This document shows positions 36,256 through 43,322 of a DNA stretch of 43,322 nucleotides, piece by piece. Within the stretch, counting starts at the first letter, position 1. Every line of letters starts with the position of its first letter. The stretch is from an uncultured Eubacteriales bacterium (GTDB lineage Bacteria > Bacillota > Clostridia > Oscillospirales > Acutalibacteraceae). The notes under the pieces were generated by a model, which searched no databases, was not told the DNA's origin, and saw nothing but the letters and a program-made list of their open reading frames with translations. The stretch is from assembly GCA_900317985.1 (NCBI GenBank), contig ONJD01000018.1, forward strand, positions 1 through 43,322, read 5' to 3'. The position numbers and the translations under genes were made by a program.

Positions 36256-37465
36256 AGCCCATGGCCCCCCTGATCTGAGAAAGGATGTCGAGGAAACGGT
36301 CGACTTCCTCCTCGGTGTTGTAGAACATCACGCTGGCTCTCGTCGTGGACGGGATGCCGAGGCAGATGTGCAGCGGCTGTGCGCAGTGGTGGCCGGCACG
36401 GACCGCGACGTTGTTGTCCGCGAAGATGGCGGAGATGTCGTGGGGATGGACCCCGTCGATCTTGAACGTGATGATGCCGTGGTGCTCTTCCGGTTTGTCG
36501 GAGCCGAGGACCGTGACATGCGGGATGTCTCTGATGCCATCGAGCATGCGCTTGCAGAGCATCGTCTCCCTCGCCTGGATGTCTTCGAACCCGATGGACT
36601 GGAGGTACTTGATGGCAGCTTCCAGAGCCACGGAACCGGAGGCATTCACGGTGCCCGCCTCGAACTTGTGGGGCAGCTCCGAGTAGGTCATGCTGTCGTA
36701 GCTGACCGTGGAGATCATCTCGCCGCCCGTCAGGAACGGAGGCATGGCCGCGAAGTGCTCCTCCTTGCCGTACAGGACGCCGATGCCCATGGGCGACAGC
36801 ATCTTGTGGCCGGAGAACGCGAGGAAGTCGACGTCGAGGTCCTGGACATCCACCGGCATGTGGGGCACGCTCTGGGCGCCGTCACAGACGATGTACGTCC
36901 CGTTGTCATGGCACAGCTTCGCGAACGTCTTGATGTCGTTCTCCCGACCCATGATGTTCGAGACCTGGGTAATGGCGAAGATCTTCGTCTTCGGCGTCAG
37001 GGCTTCGGCGACCATCTCGGCGGTCACTTCGCCCGTGATGTCGACTTCAAGGTATTTCACCGTGGCGCCGGCCTTTTCCGCAGCCATCCGCCAGGGCAGC
37101 ATGTTGCTGTGGTGCTCCAGGATGGAGACCAGGATCTCATCGCCCTCTTCGAGCACCATCGGCGCGAAGCTGTAGGCGATCAGGTTCAGGCTCTCGGAAG
37201 CGTTGCGGGTAAAGACGACTTCTTTCGTGCTCTTCGCGTGGATGAAATCCTTCACGGTCTCCCGGCCGTGTTCGTAGGCACTCGTCGCGCGCTCGGAGAG
37301 TTCATAGATGCCGCGGAACGGGTTCGCGTTGGAGTCCACATAGAACTGCCATTCCGCGTCCATGACGCACTTCGGGTTCTGCGAGGTCGCAGAGTTGTCG
37401 AGGTACGCGAGGTCCGTGGCGCCGAAGAACGGGAAGTCGGCCCGCACTTTGTTTACATCGATCAT
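36245..37465 (-). CDS. sufS: Cysteine desulfurase SufS (class II)
   Basis: PLP enzyme that takes sulfur from cysteine for Fe-S cluster formation. The cofactor lysine lies in FSGHKMLSPMG, the persulfide-forming cysteine loop is in RAGHHCAQPLH, and YLDNSATSQ plus TRNASESLN are family blocks. The length of 406 aa is normal for SufS. The SD before the ATG is weak (AGAAGAAG). It stands 32 nt after sufD and overlaps sufU downstream, giving the Gram-positive order sufC-B-D-S-U with sufB moved next to sufC. Confidence 0.96.
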   Translation of the reverse strand: MIDVNKVRADFPFFGATDLAYLDNSATSQNPKCVMDAEWQFYVDSNANPFRGIYELSERATSAYEHGRETVKDFIHAKSTKEVVFTRNASESLNLIAYSFAPMVLEEGDEILVSILEHHSNMLPWRMAAEKAGATVKYLEVDITGEVTAEMVAEALTPKTKIFAITQVSNIMGRENDIKTFAKLCHDNGTYIVCDGAQSVPHMPVDVQDLDVDFLAFSGHKMLSPMGIGVLYGKEEHFAAMPPFLTGGEMISTVSYDSMTYSELPHKFEAGTVNASGSVALEAAIKYLQSIGFEDIQARETMLCKRMLDGIRDIPHVTVLGSDKPEEHHGIITFKIDGVHPHDISAIFADNNVAVRAGHHCAQPLHICLGIPSTTRASVMFYNTEEEVDRFLDILSQIRGAMGYGD

Positions 37466-37497
37466 AATATGCTTCTTCTTTCTACCGCTCGGGCGAT

Positions 37498-38550
37498 TTA
37501 CAGATTGTTGTTGAACTCTACCAGTTCCTCGACGGTCTTCTCGTCGGGGATCTGCCGGATGGTGGCTTCCAGTCTGGCCTTGGCCATCATCTCATAGATC
37601 TCCTCGTTCGGGATGCCGCGGGATTCGAGGTAGAAGATCAGGTCGTCCGCGAGGCGGCCGACGGTACAGCCGTGTTCACCGGAGACGTCTTCCTCACCGC
37701 AGAGGATGGTCGGAACGGTCTTGTTGGTGACGCCGTTGTTCATGAGAAGGACGTTCTCGTTCTCTTCGCCCTGGGACTTCACAGCGCCCGGCTGGAAGTC
37801 GATGGTGGTCCGGAAGACCTTGAGACATTTGTCGCGAAGGACGCCGGAGGTGTAGATATCGGTCTCACACTCGCAACCGGTGTGGTTGACGTAGTAGTTG
37901 ATGTCCATGACGTGGTCATCGGCGGTGAGGTAACCGCTGCGGATGAAGCACTGCGCTTTGTCACCGTTCAGCTCCACCTGTCCGCCGAGGTCGTTCTCCT
38001 TGCCGGTGAAGGCGATCTGGATCGCTTTGAACGAACCGGTCTCGTCGACGTCGGCACCGAAGTCATCGATGATGTGGTAGCCGGTCGCGCAGCGGTGGAT
38101 CTGGACGAGGGAGACCTCCGCGCCCTTCCCCACTTTGACGCGGGTCTGGAACGCGGCGTAGCCGGCGGCATCGGCCGCGGACTGCACGTCCATGATGAGG
38201 GTGACCTTCGCGTGGTCGCCCACGACGACAGCGTATTTATCAAAGGTGCTGGCACCGTCGGCCAGTTCATATTTGATGCGGACGGGTTCTTCGACCACGA
38301 CGCCCTCAGCGACCGAGAAGCCTTTGACGGCGGCATCCGCCAGGAGCGCGTCCACTTCGGGACCGGCGCCGCATTTGACGTCGGCCGCGACTGAGGCATC
38401 CGCCAGAGTGTCGACGCCCACGGGCTGCAGGACTTCCGGAGCGCCTGCGGTCCCTTCCACCGCGAATTCCACCGTGCGCTCGTTCATCTTGAGCCAGCGC
38501 CAGGTGATCATCTTCATGCGGTTCAGGGTAATGCTTTTTACTTCAGCCAT
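37498..38550 (-). CDS. sufD: Fe-S cluster assembly protein SufD
   Basis: A 350-aa right-handed beta-helix protein homologous to SufB, a partner in the SufBC2D scaffold complex. The core repeat region leads to the conserved C-terminal block EHGCTVGRLADDLIFYLESRGI, with the histidine implicated in cluster assembly in this family. It is shorter than enterobacterial SufD (about 420 aa), as commonly seen in Clostridia. An AAGGAG SD lies 8 nt before the ATG, and the gene begins 22 nt after sufB. Confidence 0.9.
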   Translation of the reverse strand: MAEVKSITLNRMKMITWRWLKMNERTVEFAVEGTAGAPEVLQPVGVDTLADASVAADVKCGAGPEVDALLADAAVKGFSVAEGVVVEEPVRIKYELADGASTFDKYAVVVGDHAKVTLIMDVQSAADAAGYAAFQTRVKVGKGAEVSLVQIHRCATGYHIIDDFGADVDETGSFKAIQIAFTGKENDLGGQVELNGDKAQCFIRSGYLTADDHVMDINYYVNHTGCECETDIYTSGVLRDKCLKVFRTTIDFQPGAVKSQGEENENVLLMNNGVTNKTVPTILCGEEDVSGEHGCTVGRLADDLIFYLESRGIPNEEIYEMMAKARLEATIRQIPDEKTVEELVEFNNNL

Positions 38551-38572
38551 TGTAATATCTCCTTTCCCGCAC

Positions 38573-39982
38573 TCAACCGATGGCTCCGACCATTTCGAGT
38601 CGGATGAGGTTGTTCATTTCAACGGCATACTCCAGGGGCAGCTCCTTCGAGACGCTCTCCGCGAAACCGGAGACGATCATGGCGCGGGCATCTTCTTCCG
38701 AGATGCCGCGGGACATGAGATAGAAGACCGCTTCGTCGGAGATCTTGCCGATCTTCGCTTCGTGGCCGACGTCCGAGTTCTGGTTCCGGACATCGATGGC
38801 CGGAATGGTATCGGACCGCGATTTACTGTCGAGCATCAGAGACGTACAGCCGACGATGGACTTGGACTCGTCCGCGTTCGGGGCAATGACAACGGACGTT
38901 CTCGTGTTGGAGATGCCGCCGTCCTTGCAGATGGAACGGGTGTTGACGGAAGACGTCGTGTGCTTGCCGATGTGGTTGACCTTCATACCGGTGTCGAGCT
39001 CCTGACCGGCGCCGGCAAAGGTGATGCCGGTGTAGTCCATCTTGGAGTTGTCGCCCTTGAGGACGGTCATCGGGTACAGGTAGGACGTGTGGGAACCGAA
39101 GGAACCGGAGACCCACTCCATCGCGCTGTTCTTGCCGACGGTGACACGCTTGGTATTCAGGTTATACATGTTCTTCGACCAGTTCTCGATGGTCGAGTAA
39201 CGCATCTTGGCGTCGTCGCCGACGAAGATCTCGACACAGCCCGCGTGGAGGTTCGCGACACTGTACTTCGGCGCGGAGCAGCCCTCGATGAAGTGGAGCT
39301 TCGCGCGGTCGTCGACGATGATGAGCGTGTGCTCGAACTGGCCGGCGCCCGGCGCGTTCAGACGGAAGTAGGACTGCAGCGGGATCTCGACTTCGACTCC
39401 CGGAGGGACGTAGACGAAGGAACCGCCGGACCAGACGGCGCCGTGGAGGGCGGCGAACGGGTGTTCCGTCGGCAGGACCAGTTTCATGAAGTGGTCCTTG
39501 ATCATATCGCCGTAGGGGCCGTGGAGGGCGCTCTCGACATCGGTGTAGATGACGCCCTGTGCCGCGACTTCGGCGCGGATGTTGTGGTAGACGAGTTCGG
39601 AGTCATACTGGGCACCGACACCGGCGAGAGACTTTCTCTCCGCCTCGGGGATGCCGAGCCGCTCGAACGTGTTTTTGATGTCCTCCGGAACATCTTCCCA
39701 CTTGCCCGCCATACCGGTCTTGGGCTTGACGTAGGTGACGATGTTGTTGAGGTCCAGGCCGTCGATGGAGGGGCCCCACGGCGGCATCTTGGAATGGTTG
39801 AAGATGTCGAGGCACTTCAGACGGAAGTCCCGCATCCATTCCGGGTCATTTTTTTCTTCGGAGATCTGCAGAACGATATCTTCGGTCAGACCGGTATCGA
39901 CTCTGTAAAAATCGATCTCCTCATCTCGGAAGTCATAGAGGTCGCGCTGTACGTCCTCTACGAACGTTTTCTCTTTTGCCAT
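38573..39982 (-). CDS. sufB: Fe-S cluster assembly protein SufB
   Basis: A 469-aa beta-helix scaffold protein of the SufBCD complex. Signature stretches include GVGAQYDSELVYHNIR, FVYVPPGVEVEIPLQSYFR, NWSKNMYNLNTKR and SIVGCTSLMLDSKSRSDT; the cysteine in the last one is equivalent to the catalytic C405 of E. coli SufB. The C-terminus SEEDARAMIVSGFAE is typical. GAGAGG precedes the ATG. It follows sufC by 17 nt. Confidence 0.97.
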   Translation of the reverse strand: MAKEKTFVEDVQRDLYDFRDEEIDFYRVDTGLTEDIVLQISEEKNDPEWMRDFRLKCLDIFNHSKMPPWGPSIDGLDLNNIVTYVKPKTGMAGKWEDVPEDIKNTFERLGIPEAERKSLAGVGAQYDSELVYHNIRAEVAAQGVIYTDVESALHGPYGDMIKDHFMKLVLPTEHPFAALHGAVWSGGSFVYVPPGVEVEIPLQSYFRLNAPGAGQFEHTLIIVDDRAKLHFIEGCSAPKYSVANLHAGCVEIFVGDDAKMRYSTIENWSKNMYNLNTKRVTVGKNSAMEWVSGSFGSHTSYLYPMTVLKGDNSKMDYTGITFAGAGQELDTGMKVNHIGKHTTSSVNTRSICKDGGISNTRTSVVIAPNADESKSIVGCTSLMLDSKSRSDTIPAIDVRNQNSDVGHEAKIGKISDEAVFYLMSRGISEEDARAMIVSGFAESVSKELPLEYAVEMNNLIRLEMVGAIG

Positions 39983-39999
39983 TGCGTGCTACCTCTCTG

Positions 40000-40755
40000 T
40001 TATTCTGCCTTCTCGGCTTCGATGTATTTTTCAAAGCCTTCGGTGAAGATCTCATCGATGAGTTCGGGGCCGCCGCTCTTGACGATCTTGCCGTCGACGA
40101 GGATGTGGGTATGAGTGACATCGAGCGCCTCGAGGATGGCCGCGTTATGAGTGATGATGAAGAGCGATTTGCCCTCCTTCTTCTGGAACTCCTGGATGCC
40201 CTTGGAGACGACGCGGACGGCGTCGACGTCCAGACCGGAGTCGGTCTCGTCGAGGATGGCGAGGTCCGGGTCAAGGATGAGGAGCTGAAGGATCTCCGCT
40301 TTTTTCTTTTCACCGCCGGAGAAGCCGACGTTGAGGTCGCGGTCCGCATAATCTTCCGGAATGGTCAGGATGTTCGCGATCTCTTTGACCTTTTTACGGA
40401 AGTTCCACAGTTTGACTCTCTCGCCCGTTCTCATCTCGATGGCGTTGCGCATGAAGTTCGCGACGGTGATGCCGGGGACTTCGATCGGGTTCTGGAACGT
40501 CATGAACAGGCCCGCTTTCGCGCGCTTGTCCGCGGTCTCCTCGAGCAGGTCGAGGTCGCCGTAAGTGATGGAGCCTTCGGTCACTTCGTAGGCCGGGTGG
40601 CCCATGATCGCGTTGCCGAGGGTGGATTTACCGGCACCGTTCGGGCCCATGAAGACATGGGTCTCGCCCGGGTTGATGACAAGGTCGATGCCGTGAAGGA
40701 TCTCTTTTTCGCCGACGCCCGCTTTGAGGCCTTTGACGGTTAATGTTGCTGACAT
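40000..40755 (-). CDS. sufC: Fe-S cluster assembly ATPase SufC
   Basis: ABC-type ATPase that energises the SufBC2D scaffold. It has Walker A GPNGAGKSTLGNAIMGHP, signature GFSGGEKKKAEILQLL, Walker B LAILDETDSGLDVDA and switch His in IITHNAAIL. The start at ATG 40753-40755 (MSATLTVKG) is supported by GGAGG 6 nt upstream. The longer upstream reading adds 11 non-homologous residues. The length of 251 aa is typical. It is the first gene of the operon, after a promoter at 40809-40837. Confidence 0.97.
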   Translation of the reverse strand: MSATLTVKGLKAGVGEKEILHGIDLVINPGETHVFMGPNGAGKSTLGNAIMGHPAYEVTEGSITYGDLDLLEETADKRAKAGLFMTFQNPIEVPGITVANFMRNAIEMRTGERVKLWNFRKKVKEIANILTIPEDYADRDLNVGFSGGEKKKAEILQLLILDPDLAILDETDSGLDVDAVRVVSKGIQEFQKKEGKSLFIITHNAAILEALDVTHTHILVDGKIVKSGGPELIDEIFTEGFEKYIEAEKAE

Positions 40756-40769
40756 AATATACCTCCAAC

Positions 40770-40789
40770 AGTGTGCAGAAAGGCACACT
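40770..40789 (-). other. Small hairpin in the suf leader
   Basis: AGTGTGC (40770-40776) pairs with GCACACT (40783-40789) around a 6-nt loop, just upstream of the sufC SD. No T-run follows. Confidence 0.4.
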
Positions 40790-40808
40790 TAGACTTTAAT
40801 TCTTTAGT

Positions 40809-40837
40809 AGTATAGTCAAGATATAAATCGCGTGCAA
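40809..40837 (-). promoter_or_regulatory. Promoter of the suf operon
   Basis: The minus strand has TTGCAC (40832-40837) and TATACT (40809-40814) with a 17-nt spacer. No clear IscR/SufR-type palindrome was recognised. Confidence 0.7.
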
Positions 40838-40890
40838 TGTTTTCGGGCGAAACTGTCACACAACTTTTTTTGTGGGACAGCCAGAGGTGT

Positions 40891-40922
40891 AAAAAAAGAA
40901 GACCTCTCCGCCGGAGAGGTCT
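40891..40922 (-). terminator. Intrinsic terminator of the 40931-41536 gene
   Basis: AGACCTCTCCG (40900-40910) pairs with CGGAGAGGTCT (40912-40922). On the minus strand it is followed by TTCTTTTTTT. It lies 8 nt after the stop codon. Confidence 0.9.
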
Positions 40923-40930
40923 GATATTGC

Positions 40931-41536
40931 TTATTTCAGCCAGGTGATCGGGGTCATGACGTAGTCGACTTCCCGGTCCTTGTAGATGAGAGTGGTCTGG
41001 ACGTTGACGGTGATGTTGTCGACGTACTCCTGCACCTGTTCCGGAGTCTTCCCGGCCTTGTTGACGACCAGCCGGACATTGTAGTCCGCGGTGCCCTTGT
41101 CGAGTGGACTTGGCGATTCACCGTGCCACGGTCCCACGACCAGCATGGGGTCGTCCGGGAGCTTCTCGTACCGGTAACCGTCCGGGGTCTGTACCCATCG
41201 CTGTCCGGGGTTCACGAACCAGTCGATCATCTCGAGTTTTTTGTTCGAGGACGTGCACTTGTCGGTCAGGCGCATGGTCAGTTCATAGCCCTGCCACTTG
41301 TCCGGTTCCGCGAGGATCTTGTCGATCATCTCCTGATCCTGCATGGACCAGGTGGCCTCGACGAGGTTCTCGACGGGCCGCGCGCTTCGGATGCTGCCGG
41401 AGATGTTCACGACGTGGTCCGGTACCTTCGTGGTCTGCGGCCAGAAGATCTTCAGACAGACTGCCAACGCGACAACCGCTACGATCGCCGGAATAACGGC
41501 AAAGAGCCACCGGTAGGATCTCTTCTCTTCTTCCAC
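40931..41536 (-). CDS. Uncharacterised single-pass membrane-anchored protein
   Basis: Not recognised. The 201-aa product has a charged N-terminus (EEEKRSYR), one membrane helix (about 10-31) and an outer domain of about 165 residues. No lipobox cysteine and no catalytic motif are seen. A short stretch MTPITWLK ends the protein. The start is GTG (41534-41536) with GGAGG 7 nt upstream. It is a single-gene unit, with a terminator behind it and a candidate promoter in front. The base composition is still like that of the suf genes, unlike the next gene. Confidence 0.8.
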   Translation of the reverse strand: MEEEKRSYRWLFAVIPAIVAVVALAVCLKIFWPQTTKVPDHVVNISGSIRSARPVENLVEATWSMQDQEMIDKILAEPDKWQGYELTMRLTDKCTSSNKKLEMIDWFVNPGQRWVQTPDGYRYEKLPDDPMLVVGPWHGESPSPLDKGTADYNVRLVVNKAGKTPEQVQEYVDNITVNVQTTLIYKDREVDYVMTPITWLK

Positions 41537-41570
41537 GCGTACACCTCCGTTCCGTGAGTGATTACTCTCT

Positions 41571-41599
41571 ATTATAACGAAAACTCACCGAAACGGAAA
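41571..41599 (-). promoter_or_regulatory. Candidate promoter of the 40931-41536 gene
   Basis: The minus strand has TATAAT (41571-41576) and a weak -35 TTTCCG (41594-41599) with a 17-nt spacer. The -35 overlaps the terminator stem of the upstream gene. Confidence 0.45.
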
Positions 41600-41613
41600 C
41601 CCCTTTTCCGTTT
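41593..41613 (-). terminator. Hairpin terminator of the 41614-43023 gene
   Basis: ACGGAAA (41593-41599) pairs with TTTCCGT (41605-41611) around a 5-nt loop. It adjoins the stop codon. The T-run after it on the minus strand is imperfect, so termination may be partial. Confidence 0.5.
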
Positions 41614-43023
41614 TCATTCACACGGGAACACGAAGCCGTAGGTCTTCAGCATTTCTTTGACTTTGTCGCCGCGATATCGGGTCGTGGTCGAATAGGCATC
41701 TTCTTCGGCGATATAGTAGTTTGCGCAATCATCACAGGCAAAACAGACCGTTGTCTTGGTCCCCTTCGTGTCGACCAACGTCACCGAGCAATCATCGGAA
41801 AACCCACAGGAAGGAATCGTATGCCTACTCAAATGGTGTAAGTTGACCGCGCGCCACACCTGCAACATATCCTTTTCCTTGTGAAACGTAGCAACAGCGG
41901 AGACGGGCCTTCCAATGTGAGCACTCGTGGCAATAAGCCAAACGATGATTGCGATCGCAATCAGGCTCCATACAATTCGCCTGACCCAGCGCTTTTTATC
42001 GTTCTGCATGTCTTCCACCCGCTCTTCGCTGTTTTCCCCAGCCACACCAATTGATGCATCTATTGGCTCCTCATTGTTGGGGTGCTCAATGGCGTACGCC
42101 AGCCGTCGCTGCGCTTCAGCCCAGGCAGCATCCTCTGATTCAACAATTGAGAGGTGACCGTTGCCCTCCATGCCCTCATATTCGAAATAATAATAGCTTT
42201 TGGAAAATTCATCATAATATCGCTCCAGTACGAAGGGCATATATCCCCCATGTATCTTTTCTATACCGTAAGAGAAATGGCCATCCTCCGTATAGCGATT
42301 CTCTTGATTGTTTTCCCGTTCCTCAGGGTAAGAGATATCGCTGCACAGAAAAATCACATTATAGTACTCCGCGCGGACAGATTCTAACTTCGAAGCAAAC
42401 AACATGTGGATCTCATATTTTTCGTTATCAAGGGTCCTGTATATTTCAAAAGCCTTCATCCATGCGGGCTTGCAATTACCTAATCCAAGTTCATCTTCAG
42501 TTATTTCAACATCTATGAACTGCACCAGTTCATAAATATCTCCTCGAAAAGTGAGACAATTATCTTTCAAAAGGCATGTATGGGCTTCAAGATCAGCAAT
42601 TTCCAGTGGCCACCAGTCCTCTGGAAAGTCCTTAGCCATACTGCCGTAATATTGTTTCCTGAGATTGTCCGAATGCTTTTCGAACGCCTTATAGTTATCC
42701 TTTATTTTTTTAAACATAGGAGCTGGCATGCACCGTAGTGTCAGGAGTCTCTGGTCAACGGATTCCATGATCCATTGAGGTATCCAATCTAAATCCTCTT
42801 GCAAATTATCATTGTAGAATTCATCAAAGTTTTGGACCGACTCTTTTTTGTTAAAATGGACTATGTCGAGCGAAGCATCGAGCCATACACATTTTCGACG
42901 CATTCTTTTATATAGTTTTTGAAACTCGTAGTCTGAATACTCTTTATCGGCCACCTTATGCCAATTATCCGGAATCAATTGCCGGTTTTCTTCGTGAAAG
43001 TATTCTTTTGTATAAAACCTCAT
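41614..43023 (-). CDS. Uncharacterised protein, possible DUF4085-like N-terminal region plus membrane-anchored cysteine-containing tail
   Basis: A 469-aa protein of unknown function. The beginning, MRFYTKEYFHEENRQLIPD, and the following aromatic-rich helical region resemble the DUF4085 family; this is tentative. About residues 345-365 form a transmembrane helix after a basic KKRWVRR stretch. The outer tail of about 100 residues has cysteines in PSCGFSDDCS and CFACDDCANYY that could bind metal or form disulfides. The ATG at 43021-43023 is chosen for the family-like start, with AGGTGA as SD. A TTG at 43063-43065 would extend it by 14 residues. The DNA is visibly more AT-rich than the genes to the left, which suggests acquisition from elsewhere. 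Confidence 0.65.
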   Translation of the reverse strand: MRFYTKEYFHEENRQLIPDNWHKVADKEYSDYEFQKLYKRMRRKCVWLDASLDIVHFNKKESVQNFDEFYNDNLQEDLDWIPQWIMESVDQRLLTLRCMPAPMFKKIKDNYKAFEKHSDNLRKQYYGSMAKDFPEDWWPLEIADLEAHTCLLKDNCLTFRGDIYELVQFIDVEITEDELGLGNCKPAWMKAFEIYRTLDNEKYEIHMLFASKLESVRAEYYNVIFLCSDISYPEERENNQENRYTEDGHFSYGIEKIHGGYMPFVLERYYDEFSKSYYYFEYEGMEGNGHLSIVESEDAAWAEAQRRLAYAIEHPNNEEPIDASIGVAGENSEERVEDMQNDKKRWVRRIVWSLIAIAIIVWLIATSAHIGRPVSAVATFHKEKDMLQVWRAVNLHHLSRHTIPSCGFSDDCSVTLVDTKGTKTTVCFACDDCANYYIAEEDAYSTTTRYRGDKVKEMLKTYGFVFPCE

Positions 43024-43122
43024 AACAAGACCGTCACCTGTTTTCAAGCTACCTCTTCTATCCAAGAAATAAGCTTTACTTATTTCCTTTCAGTCGTCTG
43101 TACATCTAACACTACATATATT

Positions 43123-43322
43123 TCAAAGGTTGTGATGAATGTAATACAACGTGCTTGTCTCTACATCATAGAGCCGAAGTGTGTAGTCTTCATATTTCAT
43201 GTACTGGCCTTCCCCGATTCGTTTGCCCTCTTTGTCTTCCAAAAACCAGTAATCTCCAACAGTAATGCAAGCAGGATCAAAAACAAACTCGCACAGCCGG
43301 TTTTCCTTCTTCATCCAAGACT
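43123..43322 (-). CDS. Uncharacterised protein, partial (N-terminus probably off the right edge)
   Basis: The frame is open to the window edge. An ATG at 43312-43314 (protein MKKENRLCEFVFDPACITVG) exists, but no SD is visible before it and the frame continues upstream, so this may be the C-terminal end of a longer protein. The visible 63 residues are rich in aromatic and acidic residues (WFLEDKEGKRIGEG, YTLRLYDVETS) and show no known motif. It shares the low GC content of the 41614-43023 gene and lies 100 nt upstream of it on the same strand, so the two may form one unit. Confidence 0.55.
   Translation of the reverse strand, partial: SWMKKENRLCEFVFDPACITVGDYWFLEDKEGKRIGEGQYMKYEDYTLRLYDVETSTLYYIHHNL

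Overview
The window reads as chromosome of an anaerobic, GC-rich Gram-positive bacterium of the class Clostridia, most likely an Oscillospirales/Ruminococcaceae-type gut or rumen organism. Supporting signs are a T-box leader, an ECF transporter module, a zinc-finger ClpE-like unfoldase, a DUF5711 protein, a CarD-like regulator, a SufCBDSU operon with SufU, strong SD sites and near-consensus sigma-A promoters. No phage, insertion sequence or CRISPR array was seen. The assignment is inferred from gene families, not from a marker-gene comparison.

Layout. 1-924: C-terminally truncated secreted SGNH hydrolase (minus). 1137-1512: four minus-strand tRNA genes (Gly, Arg, His, Gln). 1570-4566: pgsA and clpE-like (minus). 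4658-12278: one long minus-strand run ruvC-ruvA-ruvB-methyltransferase-ecfA1-ecfA2-ecfT-truA-DUF5711, with a promoter at 12334-12362. 12423-18702: branched-chain amino acid operon ilvB-ilvN-ilvC-ilvD plus a DUF815 ATPase, led by a T-box attenuator. 19239-22332: plus-strand three-gene anaerobic glycerol-3-phosphate dehydrogenase-like set. 22468-23658: VTT-type membrane protein, convergent with ftsH. 23698-28729: ftsH, carD-like, asnA and gdhA (minus), with gdhA-asnA as a nitrogen assimilation pair behind a structured leader. 29161-30761: pyrG (plus) behind an intrinsic attenuator. 30762-31722: gene-free stretch holding a 73/74-nt tandem hairpin repeat array. 31723-34271: lemA and DUF2207. 34508-40755: sufC-sufB-sufD-sufS-sufU plus a methionine gamma-lyase family gene. 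40931-43322: three unfamiliar genes, the last two in visibly AT-richer DNA.

How the parts relate. Most genes are housekeeping: recombination (RuvABC), protein quality control (ClpE, FtsH), Fe-S assembly (Suf), membrane lipid (PgsA), CTP synthesis and amino acid metabolism. IlvD and the GlpA-like enzyme are Fe-S proteins that would draw on the Suf pathway. Nitrogen flow is represented by GdhA (ammonia to glutamate), AsnA (ammonia to asparagine) and PyrG (glutamine-dependent), with attenuation signals before gdhA and pyrG.

Two genes whose products are normally indispensable or core, ecfA1 and pyrG, each need one reading-frame change to give a complete protein, so assembly or base-calling errors should be considered. 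The most unusual non-coding signals are the 73/74-nt repeat array (30986-31260), the gdhA leader with two mutually exclusive folds, the nested dyad at 31519-31601, the long stem-loop at 34400-34484, and an intrinsic terminator lying inside the tRNA cluster.
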